Assembly: GCA_035298965.1 (NCBI GenBank)
Contig: DATGXO010000096.1
Span: 1-20,273 of the forward strand
DNA: 20,273 bases
Direction: 5' to 3'
Origin: CAJCBL01 sp035298965
GTDB lineage: Bacteria > Verrucomicrobiota > Verrucomicrobiia > Opitutales > Opitutaceae
Below, piece by piece: positions 1 through 7,423 of this stretch (position 1 is its first letter; each line of letters begins with the position of its first letter). A program made the translations under genes and the position numbers. The notes under the pieces were generated by a model. The model ran no database searches. It saw only the letters and a program-made list of their open reading frames with translations, and was not told the origin of the DNA.

Positions 1-204
1 AAACAGCGCCACACGCGCCTGCCGATCGGCGGCGAGGGAGCGGGCGAGAGCCAGCTCAGGCGAGCGCTCCGCGCCCGGGATCAGGTCGAGCACGTCGGTC
101 GAGATCTTCGCGTCGTAGTCGAGCCGCGCGAGCCACAGCAACCCGAGGGCGACGCCGAGCGCCAACACCGCCCGCGCCGTCCATTTTTGTCGGGCCGGCT
201 CCAT
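1..204 (-). CDS. MMPL/RND-family exporter, N-terminal fragment (cut by window edge)
   Basis: Only the first 68 residues are visible; the gene runs off the left edge. A short basic N-terminus (MEPARQKWTAR) is followed by one hydrophobic helix at about residues 12-26. Then comes a segment containing DAKISTDVLDLIPG, the start of the first periplasmic loop seen in MMPL-type exporters of aryl polyene clusters. The ATG lies 3 bases after the stop of the LolA-like gene, so it is the next gene of the same operon. APE clusters regularly carry an MMPL exporter beside LolA-like, acyltransferase and glycosyltransferase genes, and it is thought to move the lipid-linked product to the outer membrane. The family call rests on a short fragment plus this context; the transport domain itself is outside the window. 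Confidence 0.7.
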   Translation of the reverse strand, partial: MEPARQKWTARAVLALGVALGLLWLARLDYDAKISTDVLDLIPGAERSPELALARSLAADRQARVALF

Positions 205-207
205 GGC

Positions 208-861
208 TCAGCGGAAGAAGCGTTTCACCTCGTCGGCGGAAAACGTCACGCCGGTGCGCGTCTCGCCGATCAACACCTCGACGCGTTGCTTCGCCGAGCG
301 GCGAAACTCCAGCCGCCGCACCGCCTCGCCCGAGCCCTCGACGGTGAGCACGCTCAGCGTGCGCGCGAGCTCCGGTGTGCGCGGTGTGAAATCGAGCCGC
401 CAGTCGTCACCGTCGCGCGCCGCGCGCAGCGAGAAAAGTTTCAACAACGCGGGAAGATCGAAACGCAGCACGGGCAGCAGCGCGGCGTCGATGCGCGGCG
501 CGCGCGGGTCGGCGGCCATCGTGCGCGTGCGGCCGTCGGCGCGGCGCATGAGCAATCCCTGTGCGTCGACGACCAGCACCTGCTCCTCCGGCTGCACGTA
601 GCGCAGACTCAGGCCGCGCTCGGCGGAGTGGCGCAGTTCGCCCTGCAGCACGACGGCCTCCTTGCGCACGCTGAACCAGCGGTGCTCGGTGAACGACGAG
701 TACACCGCACCCTGCGCCGCGAGCGCGCCGAAGAGCGGGCACCACTCGGCGTCGTTTTCGCCGATGACCAACTCGGGGCCGGGCGCGGCAGGGACCTCGG
801 CCCGGAGCGCGGGCGCGAGCACAAGCAGCAGAATGGCGAGGGAGAGCAGGACGCGTTTCAT
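208..861 (-). CDS. LolA-like periplasmic outer-membrane lipoprotein carrier protein
   Basis: A 217-residue protein with a clear signal peptide: MKR, a hydrophobic core to about residue 18, and likely cleavage after LRA near residue 21. The mature part has the alternating pattern of a LolA/LolB-type half-barrel, with segments such as FTEHRWFSV, LRYVQPEEQVLVVDAQG and a C-terminal stretch ending FSADEVKRFFR. LolA-type proteins carry lipidated cargo across the periplasm. The copies in aryl polyene clusters are presumed to handle the pigment lipid rather than ordinary lipoproteins. The start is fixed by an ATGA overlap with the glycosyltransferase stop. The MMPL gene starts 3 bases downstream. The family is confident; the cargo is inferred from context. 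Confidence 0.8.
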   Translation of the reverse strand: MKRVLLSLAILLLVLAPALRAEVPAAPGPELVIGENDAEWCPLFGALAAQGAVYSSFTEHRWFSVRKEAVVLQGELRHSAERGLSLRYVQPEEQVLVVDAQGLLMRRADGRTRTMAADPRAPRIDAALLPVLRFDLPALLKLFSLRAARDGDDWRLDFTPRTPELARTLSVLTVEGSGEAVRRLEFRRSAKQRVEVLIGETRTGVTFSADEVKRFFR

Positions 862-1631
862 GCTGAGCGAAATTGCCGGCGCACCCGGCGCACGGAGACC
901 CAGCGGCCGAGCAGCAGTTCCACGATGAGCCGGGTGTGGAGCCAGACCATGCGGACGTTGTCGCGCAGATAGTGGAAATGCGAGACGCCGCCCTCGGCGC
1001 GCGAGAGGTAGCGGCAGGTTGCGGGGATGTTGCGCATCGGGGTGCCCGCCCAGAACAGCCGCACCGCGATCTCCGGATCGAAATCGTAGCGCCGCGCGAA
1101 ACGCGTGCGGCGCAGCGCGCGCACCGTCGCCGCGAGGGGATATACGCGGAAGCCGAAGAGAGGGTCGTCGATGCCCGCGCCGCCCGTTTCGAAATGCACG
1201 AGGCCGATGCTGAGCTGGCGGCCCTTCAGTCGCACAAGCGGCGCCTCGGGGCCGAACACCGGCCGCCCCAGCACGAGCGCCGCCGGCTCCGCCATCGACG
1301 CTCGCATGAAATCGCAGATACGGTCCGACGGATGCTGGCCATCCGCGTCCATGACGAGCGCGTGCGTGAAGCCGGCCGCGAGCGCGGCCTCGGCACCAGC
1401 GAGCACCGCCGCGCCCTTGCCTCCATTGCGCGGCAACTCGAGCACACGCAGCCTCGGTTCGTTGCGTGCGAACGCCACGACGCCGGCCGCGCTCCCATCC
1501 GTGCTGCCGTCGACGACGACCCACACGTCCGGCCACTGGGCGAGCGCCTCGCGCACCGTCGCGAGCAGCCGCGCGACGCCGGTGTTGTACGTCGGGATGA
1601 GGACGAGGTGCGTGGGCACGGGCGAAGTCAT
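858..1631 (-). CDS. Family 2 glycosyltransferase (DPM1-like)
   Basis: A 257-residue GT-A fold glycosyltransferase. The N-terminal LVLIPTYN, the VVVDGSTDGS segment (about 38-47), the NGGKGAAV loop (69-76) and the metal-binding DADGQH (D95, D97) are all present. This pattern is typical of soluble family 2 enzymes close to dolichyl-phosphate mannosyl transferases. Small glycosyltransferases of this kind occur in most APE clusters and are thought to glycosylate the lipid anchor; sugar donor and acceptor cannot be read from sequence. The ATG overlaps the stop of the PlsC-like gene, and its own stop overlaps the LolA-like start (both ATGA), so it is translationally coupled on both sides. Confidence 0.88.
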   Translation of the reverse strand: MTSPVPTHLVLIPTYNTGVARLLATVREALAQWPDVWVVVDGSTDGSAAGVVAFARNEPRLRVLELPRNGGKGAAVLAGAEAALAAGFTHALVMDADGQHPSDRICDFMRASMAEPAALVLGRPVFGPEAPLVRLKGRQLSIGLVHFETGGAGIDDPLFGFRVYPLAATVRALRRTRFARRYDFDPEIAVRLFWAGTPMRNIPATCRYLSRAEGGVSHFHYLRDNVRMVWLHTRLIVELLLGRWVSVRRVRRQFRSA

Positions 1632-2371
1632 CGCGCGGTGGCGGGAAGTTGACCGAGCAGATGGCGTTGCACCTCCGCCGTCAGTTCGGCCGGACTGCGC
1701 AGCGGATCGTGTTCCCAACGCCGGTCGAGGGTGAACACGAACCAGCCCGGCAGCACCGCCGGCGGGATCCACCACGGCCGCCCTTTTTGCGCCATGCCGG
1801 GCGACGAGACGATCCTCACGAGCTGCACCGGCGCCTGCGCGCGCGCGGCGATGAGTGCGAAGCCGGGCCGCAGCGGGTTCAGCACCTCGCCGCGTTCCGT
1901 CCGCGTTCCTTCGGGAAAAACGAGCAGCGACTGGCCCGCGGCGATCTTCGCCGCCACCTCCCGCACGAGATCCACACCCGGCACGCCGCTCGCGTAGCCG
2001 GCGAGCACCGCCGCCGGGCCGATCGCCGGGTTGCGCATCAAGGACGGCTTGAAGATGCAGATCGTGTCGGGCAGCCGCGCGAGCAGGAAGGTCGCGTCGA
2101 CCAATGTCGGATGATTGGCAATGAAGACCGTCCCCCCGGTCAGCGGCGCGTCGAAGCCGCGCCAGTCGATCCGCACCACGCGGGTGGCGTGTTGCCAGCG
2201 CACCCAGAAGTCGAAGAGCGCCCGGATCACGCGGCGCATGCGCGCGCCGCCCGTGCCCGCGCGCGGCAGCAGCAGGAGCGGCAGGCTGACAATGTTGAGC
2301 AGCACGCCCACCGCGCCGAACACCGCCCACGACGCGTAGTACGCCGCCACGAGATAGGCGCGGCGGATCAT
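1628..2371 (-). CDS. 1-acyl-glycerol-3-phosphate acyltransferase-like (PlsC family)
   Basis: A 247-residue member of the PlsC/LPLAT superfamily. An N-terminal membrane helix (about residues 8-36) precedes block I, NHPTLVD, with the catalytic H87 and D92 (H-x4-D). Block III, FPEGTR (152-157), is intact. A proline- and tryptophan-rich stretch (RPWWIPPAVLPGW) lies near the C-terminus. The family moves an acyl group from acyl-ACP or acyl-CoA to a hydroxyl group on a glycerolipid. In this cluster it more likely attaches the polyenoyl chain to a lipid or sugar-lipid acceptor. ATGA overlaps with both neighbours place it firmly in the operon. It is a different family from the LpxL-like enzyme just upstream, so two separate acylation steps are expected. 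Confidence 0.87.
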   Translation of the reverse strand: MIRRAYLVAAYYASWAVFGAVGVLLNIVSLPLLLLPRAGTGGARMRRVIRALFDFWVRWQHATRVVRIDWRGFDAPLTGGTVFIANHPTLVDATFLLARLPDTICIFKPSLMRNPAIGPAAVLAGYASGVPGVDLVREVAAKIAAGQSLLVFPEGTRTERGEVLNPLRPGFALIAARAQAPVQLVRIVSSPGMAQKGRPWWIPPAVLPGWFVFTLDRRWEHDPLRSPAELTAEVQRHLLGQLPATAR

Positions 2372-3297
2372 GGCGCGGCGTCCGCCCGCGCCGGGCCCGC
2401 GGCGGGCGCGACCGGGTTGAGCGGGGTGAAGTTGAACCACAGGTACGGGTTCGCCCGCAGCAGCGCCTCGACCTGGCGGAGAAACACCTGGAAATGCTCG
2501 CGCGCCCGGGCGAGCGCCGCCTCCCGCGGTTCGCCGGGCCGCGGATCGAAACGCGGCGAGGTGTGCAGCGTCGCCAGCTCCGGCCCCTCCGGCACGCCGA
2601 CCGCGAAGAGCACCGACCGGCCGAAGATCAGCGCGAGGTGGTAGATCGTGAACGGGAACAGCCGGCGCGCGCCGAGAAACTCGAACGCCTCCGTGCGCGC
2701 GCTGAACTCCACGCGGTCGCACTGCATCGCGATCGCGGCGGGCGTGGCCGCGGCGTCCTTGAGCGCGAAGAGCAGTTCGCCGGGGTCGTTGATCCAGACG
2801 AATTTCAGCCGCGAGCCGAAGCGCGCGGAGAGCGCGTCCGTGTCGTGCGAGTTGCCCACGCGCAACCGCACCACGTACACCTCCTGGTGCCCGTAGCCGC
2901 CGATCTGGCAGCCCTGAAGGTCGGATACGCCGAAATGGAACGTGCCGAGCAGCACCGGCCCGCCGCCCTCGAGCCACGCGCGGAAATCCTCGGCGCCGGG
3001 CGCGTACACCGTGCGGTGCGGGCGGCCGTTGATCACGCGCAGCTTCGTCATCAACGCCTCCTCGAACGCGAAGAAGTGCCGGAACACCTCGCGGAAACGT
3101 GGCCGCCGGCCGAGCACGACTTCGAGGTACTCACACGAGTGGCGGCGCTGCGCGGGCATGTTCGCCAGCGCGATCAGCGTGCCGAGCGCGCGCAGCGGCC
3201 GGTACACGCCCTCCGGCAGCACGCGGTCGACGGTGCGCAGGAAACGGTAGCCCCAGCTGGGCCCGGGATTGCGCGGCGGCTGGGCGGGCGGGCTCAC
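2368..3297 (-). CDS. LpxL/HtrB-like lipid acyltransferase
   Basis: A 309-residue protein of the bacterial lipid A acyltransferase-like group. The family motif is the FHFGVSD segment, giving H121-x4-D126. The later DPGELLFALKD and MQCDRVEF segments match the rest of the active-site region of this family. The GTG start overlaps the upstream stop as GTGA; the open frame extends further upstream, but that part would lie inside the KS-like gene. LpxL-type enzymes transfer fatty acyl groups from ACP to lipid acceptors at the inner membrane. In APE clusters such proteins are thought to help build the membrane anchor of the pigment. No obvious N-terminal membrane helix is seen, so association may be peripheral. 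The acceptor is unknown. Confidence 0.82.
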   Translation of the reverse strand: MSPPAQPPRNPGPSWGYRFLRTVDRVLPEGVYRPLRALGTLIALANMPAQRRHSCEYLEVVLGRRPRFREVFRHFFAFEEALMTKLRVINGRPHRTVYAPGAEDFRAWLEGGGPVLLGTFHFGVSDLQGCQIGGYGHQEVYVVRLRVGNSHDTDALSARFGSRLKFVWINDPGELLFALKDAAATPAAIAMQCDRVEFSARTEAFEFLGARRLFPFTIYHLALIFGRSVLFAVGVPEGPELATLHTSPRFDPRPGEPREAALARAREHFQVFLRQVEALLRANPYLWFNFTPLNPVAPAAGPARADAAP

Positions 3298-3947
3298 GAC
3301 CAGTCGAGCGTCAGACGCCAGCCGGGCGCGACCGCGCCGTCGAAGGATCGCCGGTCGCGCAACAGTTCGAACCAGTCCGCAAGCGCCAGTGAGCCGGTCG
3401 CGTCCGCGGGCTCGAGCGCGAGCCGGCCGAGCGTGTCCGACGAGCGGGCACGCGTGAGCGCGAGCGCGAAGGCGAACTCGCGGCCGCTCGCCATACCCGC
3501 GGGGGCGAGCCAAGTGCCGCGTTCCTCGCCGCCGCAGAGCAGCACGCGCTCCGCCGGAGCGAGCAGCGCCGCCTGCACCGCCGAGGCCACGAGGTTGTGG
3601 CCGCCGGCGAGCGGGAAGAACTCGCGCACGCTGCGCTGCCGGCCGATGAGCCCCTGCTGCGCGCCGCTCGGATGGATCGAGGTCTGGAACAGCGTCGGGC
3701 TGGCCGAGGGGAAACTGTCGAGAAAACCCTCGAGTGCGCGGCTCTCGCCGTACTGCGTGGCGTACACGAGCGCGTCGTCCTCCCCGGGCTGGAGCTCGCC
3801 GAGCACGCCGCCGACAAAGAGCCCGAGCTGCGTCATGCGGCGCACCGCGCCGGGGGCGAACCGCGACTTCAGCCGCTCGCGCGTCGCGGCCGGCTCCTCG
3901 GCGCCGGGATCGTCCGTGCGGACGGCCTGGATGAAACGTTCAAGCAT
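3294..3947 (-). CDS. Ketosynthase-like N-terminal domain protein (probable chain-length factor)
   Basis: A 217-residue protein equal to only the N-terminal half of a beta-ketoacyl synthase (the short KS-N type found in APE clusters). Where an active ketosynthase has its nucleophilic cysteine, this protein reads PLAGGHNLVASAVQA (about 112-126), so the cysteine is missing; the two C-terminal histidines are absent because the domain ends. It is therefore unlikely to condense by itself. In APE pathways a short KS-like subunit pairs with the full KS as a chain-length factor, and the neighbouring KS at 3940-5055 is the obvious partner. The ATG lies 8 bases inside that gene's 3' end, consistent with coupled synthesis of a heterodimer. 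The function is inferred from family and context. Confidence 0.77.
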   Translation of the reverse strand: MLERFIQAVRTDDPGAEEPAATRERLKSRFAPGAVRRMTQLGLFVGGVLGELQPGEDDALVYATQYGESRALEGFLDSFPSASPTLFQTSIHPSGAQQGLIGRQRSVREFFPLAGGHNLVASAVQAALLAPAERVLLCGGEERGTWLAPAGMASGREFAFALALTRARSSDTLGRLALEPADATGSLALADWFELLRDRRSFDGAVAPGWRLTLDWS

Positions 3948-5055
3948 GGCTGAGCAGAAGCGCGGCGTGCGCGCCACCGAAGGCGTTGCTGGCGCAGAGC
4001 GCGCCGTCGAAACCGGCGGTGGCGAAGGGCGCGAGCGCCACGGCGTCGGTGAATGTCGGCGACGCGCTGCCGACCGTGCCGGGTGCGGTGCCGCTGCGGA
4101 GCGACGCGGCGACCAGCGCGAGTTCGACGAGCCCGCAGCTGCCGAGCGTGTGGCCGAGGCTGCCCTTCCAGCCGACGAGAGGCGCGCCGGGAAATGCCTG
4201 CGCGACCGCGGTCGCTTCGAGCCGGCCGGCCTCGAGCGTGCCGGTGCCGTGCCCTTTCACCCACAGCTTCCGGCCGGCGGCGGCCGCGGCCAGCGGGGCG
4301 AACGCGGCGGCGAAGCCGGCACCGTCGGGTTTGTTCGCCGTGAAGTGGTACATCTCGTTGTGCAGGCTCTGCGCGGCGAGGGCGAAGTCGCCGCGGTCGC
4401 GCGTCAGCACGGCGTAGGCGGCGCCATCGCCGAGACCGATCGAGCCAGCGGCGCGATCCTGGTACGGCGCGGGGAAATCGGCGTTGAGAATCTTCAGCGC
4501 GTGAAATCCGCCCGCGACGAACGGGCTGAGGAAATCGTAGCTGACGACGAGCGCCTCGTCGGCCGCGCCGGCGGCGAGCAGCCGGGACGCATGCATGAGC
4601 CCGAGGTGCGCCGACACGCACGCATGCGAGAAAATCGCCACGTTTTCGCCCCAACCGAGCGCGCGACGGACGAGCTCCACCGAGGTGTGCGGGGCGCCGT
4701 GGCCGGCATGCGCGCTGTCGCCGCTGCGGCGAAACGCGTACGCGCTGCCCACGCCGAAATTGCTGCTCGTCACGCACACCGGACGCCGCGCCGTGCCCCA
4801 ACCACTGCCGGCCACGGGCGCGAGCAGGGTCGCGAGTTGTTGGAGCCACGCCGGAGGGCAGGTCTCGTCGAGCGCGCGCCCGGGCAGCAGCGCCAGCGGC
4901 ACGGCATCGCCGCCCTCGCGGCCGAGCACGGGCACGGGCTGCAGCGCGCGTTCGCCGCGCAGCAGCGCCGCGTGCGTGGCGGCGGTGTCGCCGAACGGCG
5001 TGAGGCAGTCGCACGCGGCGAGGCGCACGACGGAGTTGGCGGCTGGGTGGGCCAT
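3940..5055 (-). CDS. Beta-ketoacyl-ACP synthase (aryl polyene type)
   Basis: A 371-residue ketosynthase with a full catalytic triad: C146 in SHACVSAHLG, H269 in KGHGTGTLEA and H302 in KGSLGHTLGSCG. It should extend an acyl-ACP by two carbons from malonyl-ACP, the core elongation step of a polyene. It is shorter than FabF (about 410 residues) and its divergent N-terminus fits APE-cluster ketosynthases. It probably works as a dimer with the cysteine-less KS fragment encoded immediately downstream with an 8-base overlap. The ATG at 5055 is 19 bases after the ACP stop. A second, more FabF-like synthase lies at 6131-7423, so the cluster encodes at least two distinct condensing enzymes besides DarB. 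Confidence 0.88.
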   Translation of the reverse strand: MAHPAANSVVRLAACDCLTPFGDTAATHAALLRGERALQPVPVLGREGGDAVPLALLPGRALDETCPPAWLQQLATLLAPVAGSGWGTARRPVCVTSSNFGVGSAYAFRRSGDSAHAGHGAPHTSVELVRRALGWGENVAIFSHACVSAHLGLMHASRLLAAGAADEALVVSYDFLSPFVAGGFHALKILNADFPAPYQDRAAGSIGLGDGAAYAVLTRDRGDFALAAQSLHNEMYHFTANKPDGAGFAAAFAPLAAAAAGRKLWVKGHGTGTLEAGRLEATAVAQAFPGAPLVGWKGSLGHTLGSCGLVELALVAASLRSGTAPGTVGSASPTFTDAVALAPFATAGFDGALCASNAFGGAHAALLLSHA

Positions 5056-5074
5056 GCGGAGTTGGCCGCGGGAA

Positions 5075-5350
5075 TCAGGCGGGAAGCTTGGAGGCGTCGG
5101 CGCGGGCGCGGATGAACGCGGCGAGGCTCGCGATGCTGGAGAGCGCCTGGCGCGACTCCTCGGCGCTGCCGATCTTGATGCCGAACTCCTTCTCGATCTT
5201 CACCACGAGCTCGAGCGCATCGATCGAGTCGAGCGACAGGCCGGACCCGATGAGCGGCGCGGCGGGGTCGATCTCGGCGGGGTTCACGTCGTCGAGGTGC
5301 AGGGTTTCGACGATCAGGTGCTTGAGTCGTTCGATGAGGGGGTCGGCCAT
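5075..5350 (-). CDS. Acyl carrier protein (first)
   Basis: A 91-residue acyl carrier protein. S42 in GLSLDSIDALEL is the predicted 4'-phosphopantetheine attachment serine, followed by the usual acidic helix (ELVVKIEKEFGIKI). The size and the DSID variant of the DSL motif match ACPs of aryl polyene clusters. It is the first gene of the minus-strand operon and the likely carrier for the growing aryl polyene made by the KS/chain-length-factor pair downstream. No Shine-Dalgarno site is obvious before the ATG; the preceding sequence reads CCCTTGCCCGCTCCGAAACC. The promoter should lie in the 219-base divergent gap to the next plus-strand gene. I see no phosphopantetheinyl transferase gene in the window. 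Confidence 0.93.
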   Translation of the reverse strand: MADPLIERLKHLIVETLHLDDVNPAEIDPAAPLIGSGLSLDSIDALELVVKIEKEFGIKIGSAEESRQALSSIASLAAFIRARADASKLPA

Positions 5351-5411
5351 GGTTTCGGAGCGGGCAAGGGTGGCGAGAGTCCGTTTGCCCGCGCAAGCCC
5401 GGATCGCGGCC

Positions 5412-5433
5412 GAGCGGCGGAATGCGGCCGCTC
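5412..5433. promoter_or_regulatory. Inverted repeat in the divergent gap upstream of the ACP operon
   Basis: A perfect 7-base inverted repeat, GAGCGGC and GCCGCTC, with an 8-base spacer, about 60 bases upstream of the ACP start. It sits in the 219-base gap (5351-5569) that must hold the promoter of the minus-strand operon. It could be an operator, but in DNA this GC-rich such repeats arise easily by chance. I see no convincing -35/-10 pair in this gap. Confidence 0.25.
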
Positions 5434-5556
5434 AACGGCACCTCGCGGCTGGCGAATGGCGGTGGGGTGAACTCACGCCGCGCGATCCAACCAGCGGGCG
5501 CACTCGTCGTTGCTACGGCCCCGCCGGCGACGGTCCCGGAAATGTGTCGCCAGAAA

Positions 5557-5562
5557 AAGGAG
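5557..5562 (+). promoter_or_regulatory. Strong Shine-Dalgarno site of the 5570-6109 gene
   Basis: AAGGAG lies 7 bases before the ATG at 5570. It is one of very few clear Shine-Dalgarno sites in the window and fixes the start of the downstream gene, ruling out the longer open frame that begins about 60 bases earlier. Confidence 0.7.
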
Positions 5563-5569
5563 CCCGAGG

Positions 5570-6109
5570 ATGATCAGCGCCGTGGCATCGAAACGTCATG
5601 TGAACTGGGTCTTCGTGGGTGGAGTGGCCGCCGTCGTGCTGGCGGGAGCCGGCGTGGCGTTCGGCGTGTTCCGCAAGTTGGACCGAGCCGAGCAGCGCGC
5701 GGAAGCGAGACAGACCGAGCTGAAGAAAGAAATGGCGGCAGCCATCGAAGCCGTTCGGAAGGATTCGGACGCGCGGGTCGAGCGGATCCGCCTGTTGATG
5801 GAGGAGTCCACCAAGACGGAGCGCCGGTTGCTCCAGCGCCAGGCCATGGATCAGGACGCACGACTGCTCGCGGCGGCGGCGCAGCACTATTTCCTGGAGA
5901 TCGGCCAGACGGTGGTGGCAATCGGCTATGATCCGCGCACCGGGGAATTGTCCGGACCAGTGGCGAATTACCTCCGCCGAATCGCCCCGGGCTACACTGC
6001 CGTCCCGAACGAACTGAAACTCGAGGGCGTCTTTACGCTCGAACACCCCGGGGCCGGTCCTGCGCAGGGCTATCACGAGGACGGCCGGCCAGTTGCGGCG
6101 CCTCAGTAA
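5570..6109 (+). CDS. Membrane-anchored coiled-coil protein with pilin-like C-terminal part, function unknown
   Basis: A 179-residue protein. After a short basic N-terminus comes one transmembrane helix (about residues 12-34, VNWVFVGGVAAVVLAGAG). Then follows a charged stretch of heptad-like helix, about 35-90, rich in E, K, R and A. The C-terminal domain contains LLAAAAQHYFLEIG, TGELSGPVANYLRRI, GYTAVPNELKLEG and FTLEHPGAG. That domain reminds me of the globular part of pilin-like proteins common in Verrucomicrobiota, but I see no prepilin peptidase site. It is transcribed against both neighbours, splits the ACP/KS operon from the second KS/ACP unit, and has its own strong ribosome binding site. 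Its codon use is less GC-biased than its neighbours. A role in pigment synthesis is doubtful. Confidence 0.75.
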   Translation: MISAVASKRHVNWVFVGGVAAVVLAGAGVAFGVFRKLDRAEQRAEARQTELKKEMAAAIEAVRKDSDARVERIRLLMEESTKTERRLLQRQAMDQDARLLAAAAQHYFLEIGQTVVAIGYDPRTGELSGPVANYLRRIAPGYTAVPNELKLEGVFTLEHPGAGPAQGYHEDGRPVAAPQ

Positions 6110-6130
6110 ACACCGTGGCCGGGCCGCGCC

Positions 6131-7423
6131 TTACGCTCGATCGGCTCGCCGCAGCACGTGGCAGACGTTGCTGCCGCCAAAACCGCTGCTGTTGTTCAGC
6201 ACCAGGCGAGGCGCGACCGCCAATGTCTCGCGCGGCAGGTCGAGGCCGTCGCAGACCGGATCGGGCGTGCGCAGGTGGGCGTTGCCGGGGATGAAACCCT
6301 CGGCGAGTGCGAGCGAGCAAAACGCCGCCTCCATCGCGCCGGCCATCGAAAGCGGGTGACCGGTGAGTCCCTTCGTGCTGCTCACGCGCGGGCGCGCGCC
6401 GGCCTCGGCGAACACCGCGCGCAATGCCAGCGCCTCGGCGCGGTCGCCCACCGGTGTCGAGGTGGCGTGCGCGTTCACGTAGTCGATTTCTCCGACCGCG
6501 ACGCCGGCATCTGCCAGCGCACGCTGCATCGCCAGCCGCAGGCCGGCGCCCTCGGGGTGCGACATCGCCACGCTGTGGCCGTCGGCGCTCTGCCCCCAGC
6601 CGGCGATCTCGGCGAGGACGGGCGCGCCGCGTTCATGCGCGAGCTCGGCGGCCTCGATGATGAGTGCAACCGCGCCACCGGCGCCGACGAAGCCGTTGCG
6701 CGCCGCGTCGAACGGGCACGAGGCCAGCGCAGGGTCGCTCTGCGCGGAGAGCGCGCGCATCGCGGCGAAGGGCAGGATCGACTCAGCGTTGGGCTCCTCG
6801 GCGCCGACGACGATCACGCGGCGCAACCGGCCCAGCCGGATCTCGTCGCACGCGTAACCGAGCGCATGGCTCGAGGAGGCGCAGGCGGAAACGAAGCCGC
6901 AGACCGCGCCCGTGATGTGAAAATGGGCGCCGAGGTTGAAGTTGAGCGTGCCGCAGATCGAGCTGACGACGCCCATCGGGTTGCCGCGCTCGCCGCGCGC
7001 GGCGTCCATCTGGCCGAGGTGGTGGTGCAGCATCCGCGCCGATCCCGCCGAGGCGCAGAACAGACCGGTGTCGGGTTGGTGCGCGATCGCGGCGGGCGCG
7101 AGGGCGGCGTCGGCGAGCGCCTGCTCGATGGCGCAGAGCGCGTACACGCCGTGCGGGGCGAGCCCGCGGAGCGTTTCCCGCGGGATGTCGTAGCGGGCGG
7201 GCCAGCTCCAGTCGCGGCTGTTCGTGGACGAGACATCGAACTCCTTCACCGTGCCGGCGACCTTCACCGGCAGTGCTGGGTTGCCCAAAAACTCGACGGG
7301 GGCGAGTCCGTGGCGGCCGGCGCGCAACGACGCGGCGACGGCGGCGCGGTCGTTGCCGATCGGAGTGATGAAACCGAGCCCGGTGACGACCGGTCGGCGG
7401 GCGGCGAGAAGTGCGGGGTTCAC
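6131..7423 (-). CDS. FabF-like beta-ketoacyl-ACP synthase II
   Basis: A 430-residue ketosynthase of full FabF length. It begins RRPVVTGLGFITPIGND and carries the Cys-His-His triad: C181 in VSACASSSHALG, H319 in NAHATSTPVGD and H356 in KGLTGHPLSMAGA. The C-terminal NNSSGFGGSN motif is intact. It should condense malonyl-ACP with acyl-ACP. In APE clusters a second ketosynthase of this kind is thought to start or extend the polyene. It may alternatively make the acyl chains used by DarB. The GTG start overlaps the stop of the second ACP as GTGA, so the two are co-translated and probably act together. It converges on the unrelated plus-strand gene with only 21 bases between. Confidence 0.92.
   Translation of the reverse strand: MNPALLAARRPVVTGLGFITPIGNDRAAVAASLRAGRHGLAPVEFLGNPALPVKVAGTVKEFDVSSTNSRDWSWPARYDIPRETLRGLAPHGVYALCAIEQALADAALAPAAIAHQPDTGLFCASAGSARMLHHHLGQMDAARGERGNPMGVVSSICGTLNFNLGAHFHITGAVCGFVSACASSSHALGYACDEIRLGRLRRVIVVGAEEPNAESILPFAAMRALSAQSDPALASCPFDAARNGFVGAGGAVALIIEAAELAHERGAPVLAEIAGWGQSADGHSVAMSHPEGAGLRLAMQRALADAGVAVGEIDYVNAHATSTPVGDRAEALALRAVFAEAGARPRVSSTKGLTGHPLSMAGAMEAAFCSLALAEGFIPGNAHLRTPDPVCDGLDLPRETLAVAPRLVLNNSSGFGGSNVCHVLRRADRA

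Noticed and set aside
2494..5115. Very long plus-strand open frame (873 codons) opposite the acyltransferase and KS genes
   Set aside because: Its translation is rich in R, A, E and H without any domain, and it runs antisense to four genes with clear motifs. Long antisense frames are expected at this GC content.
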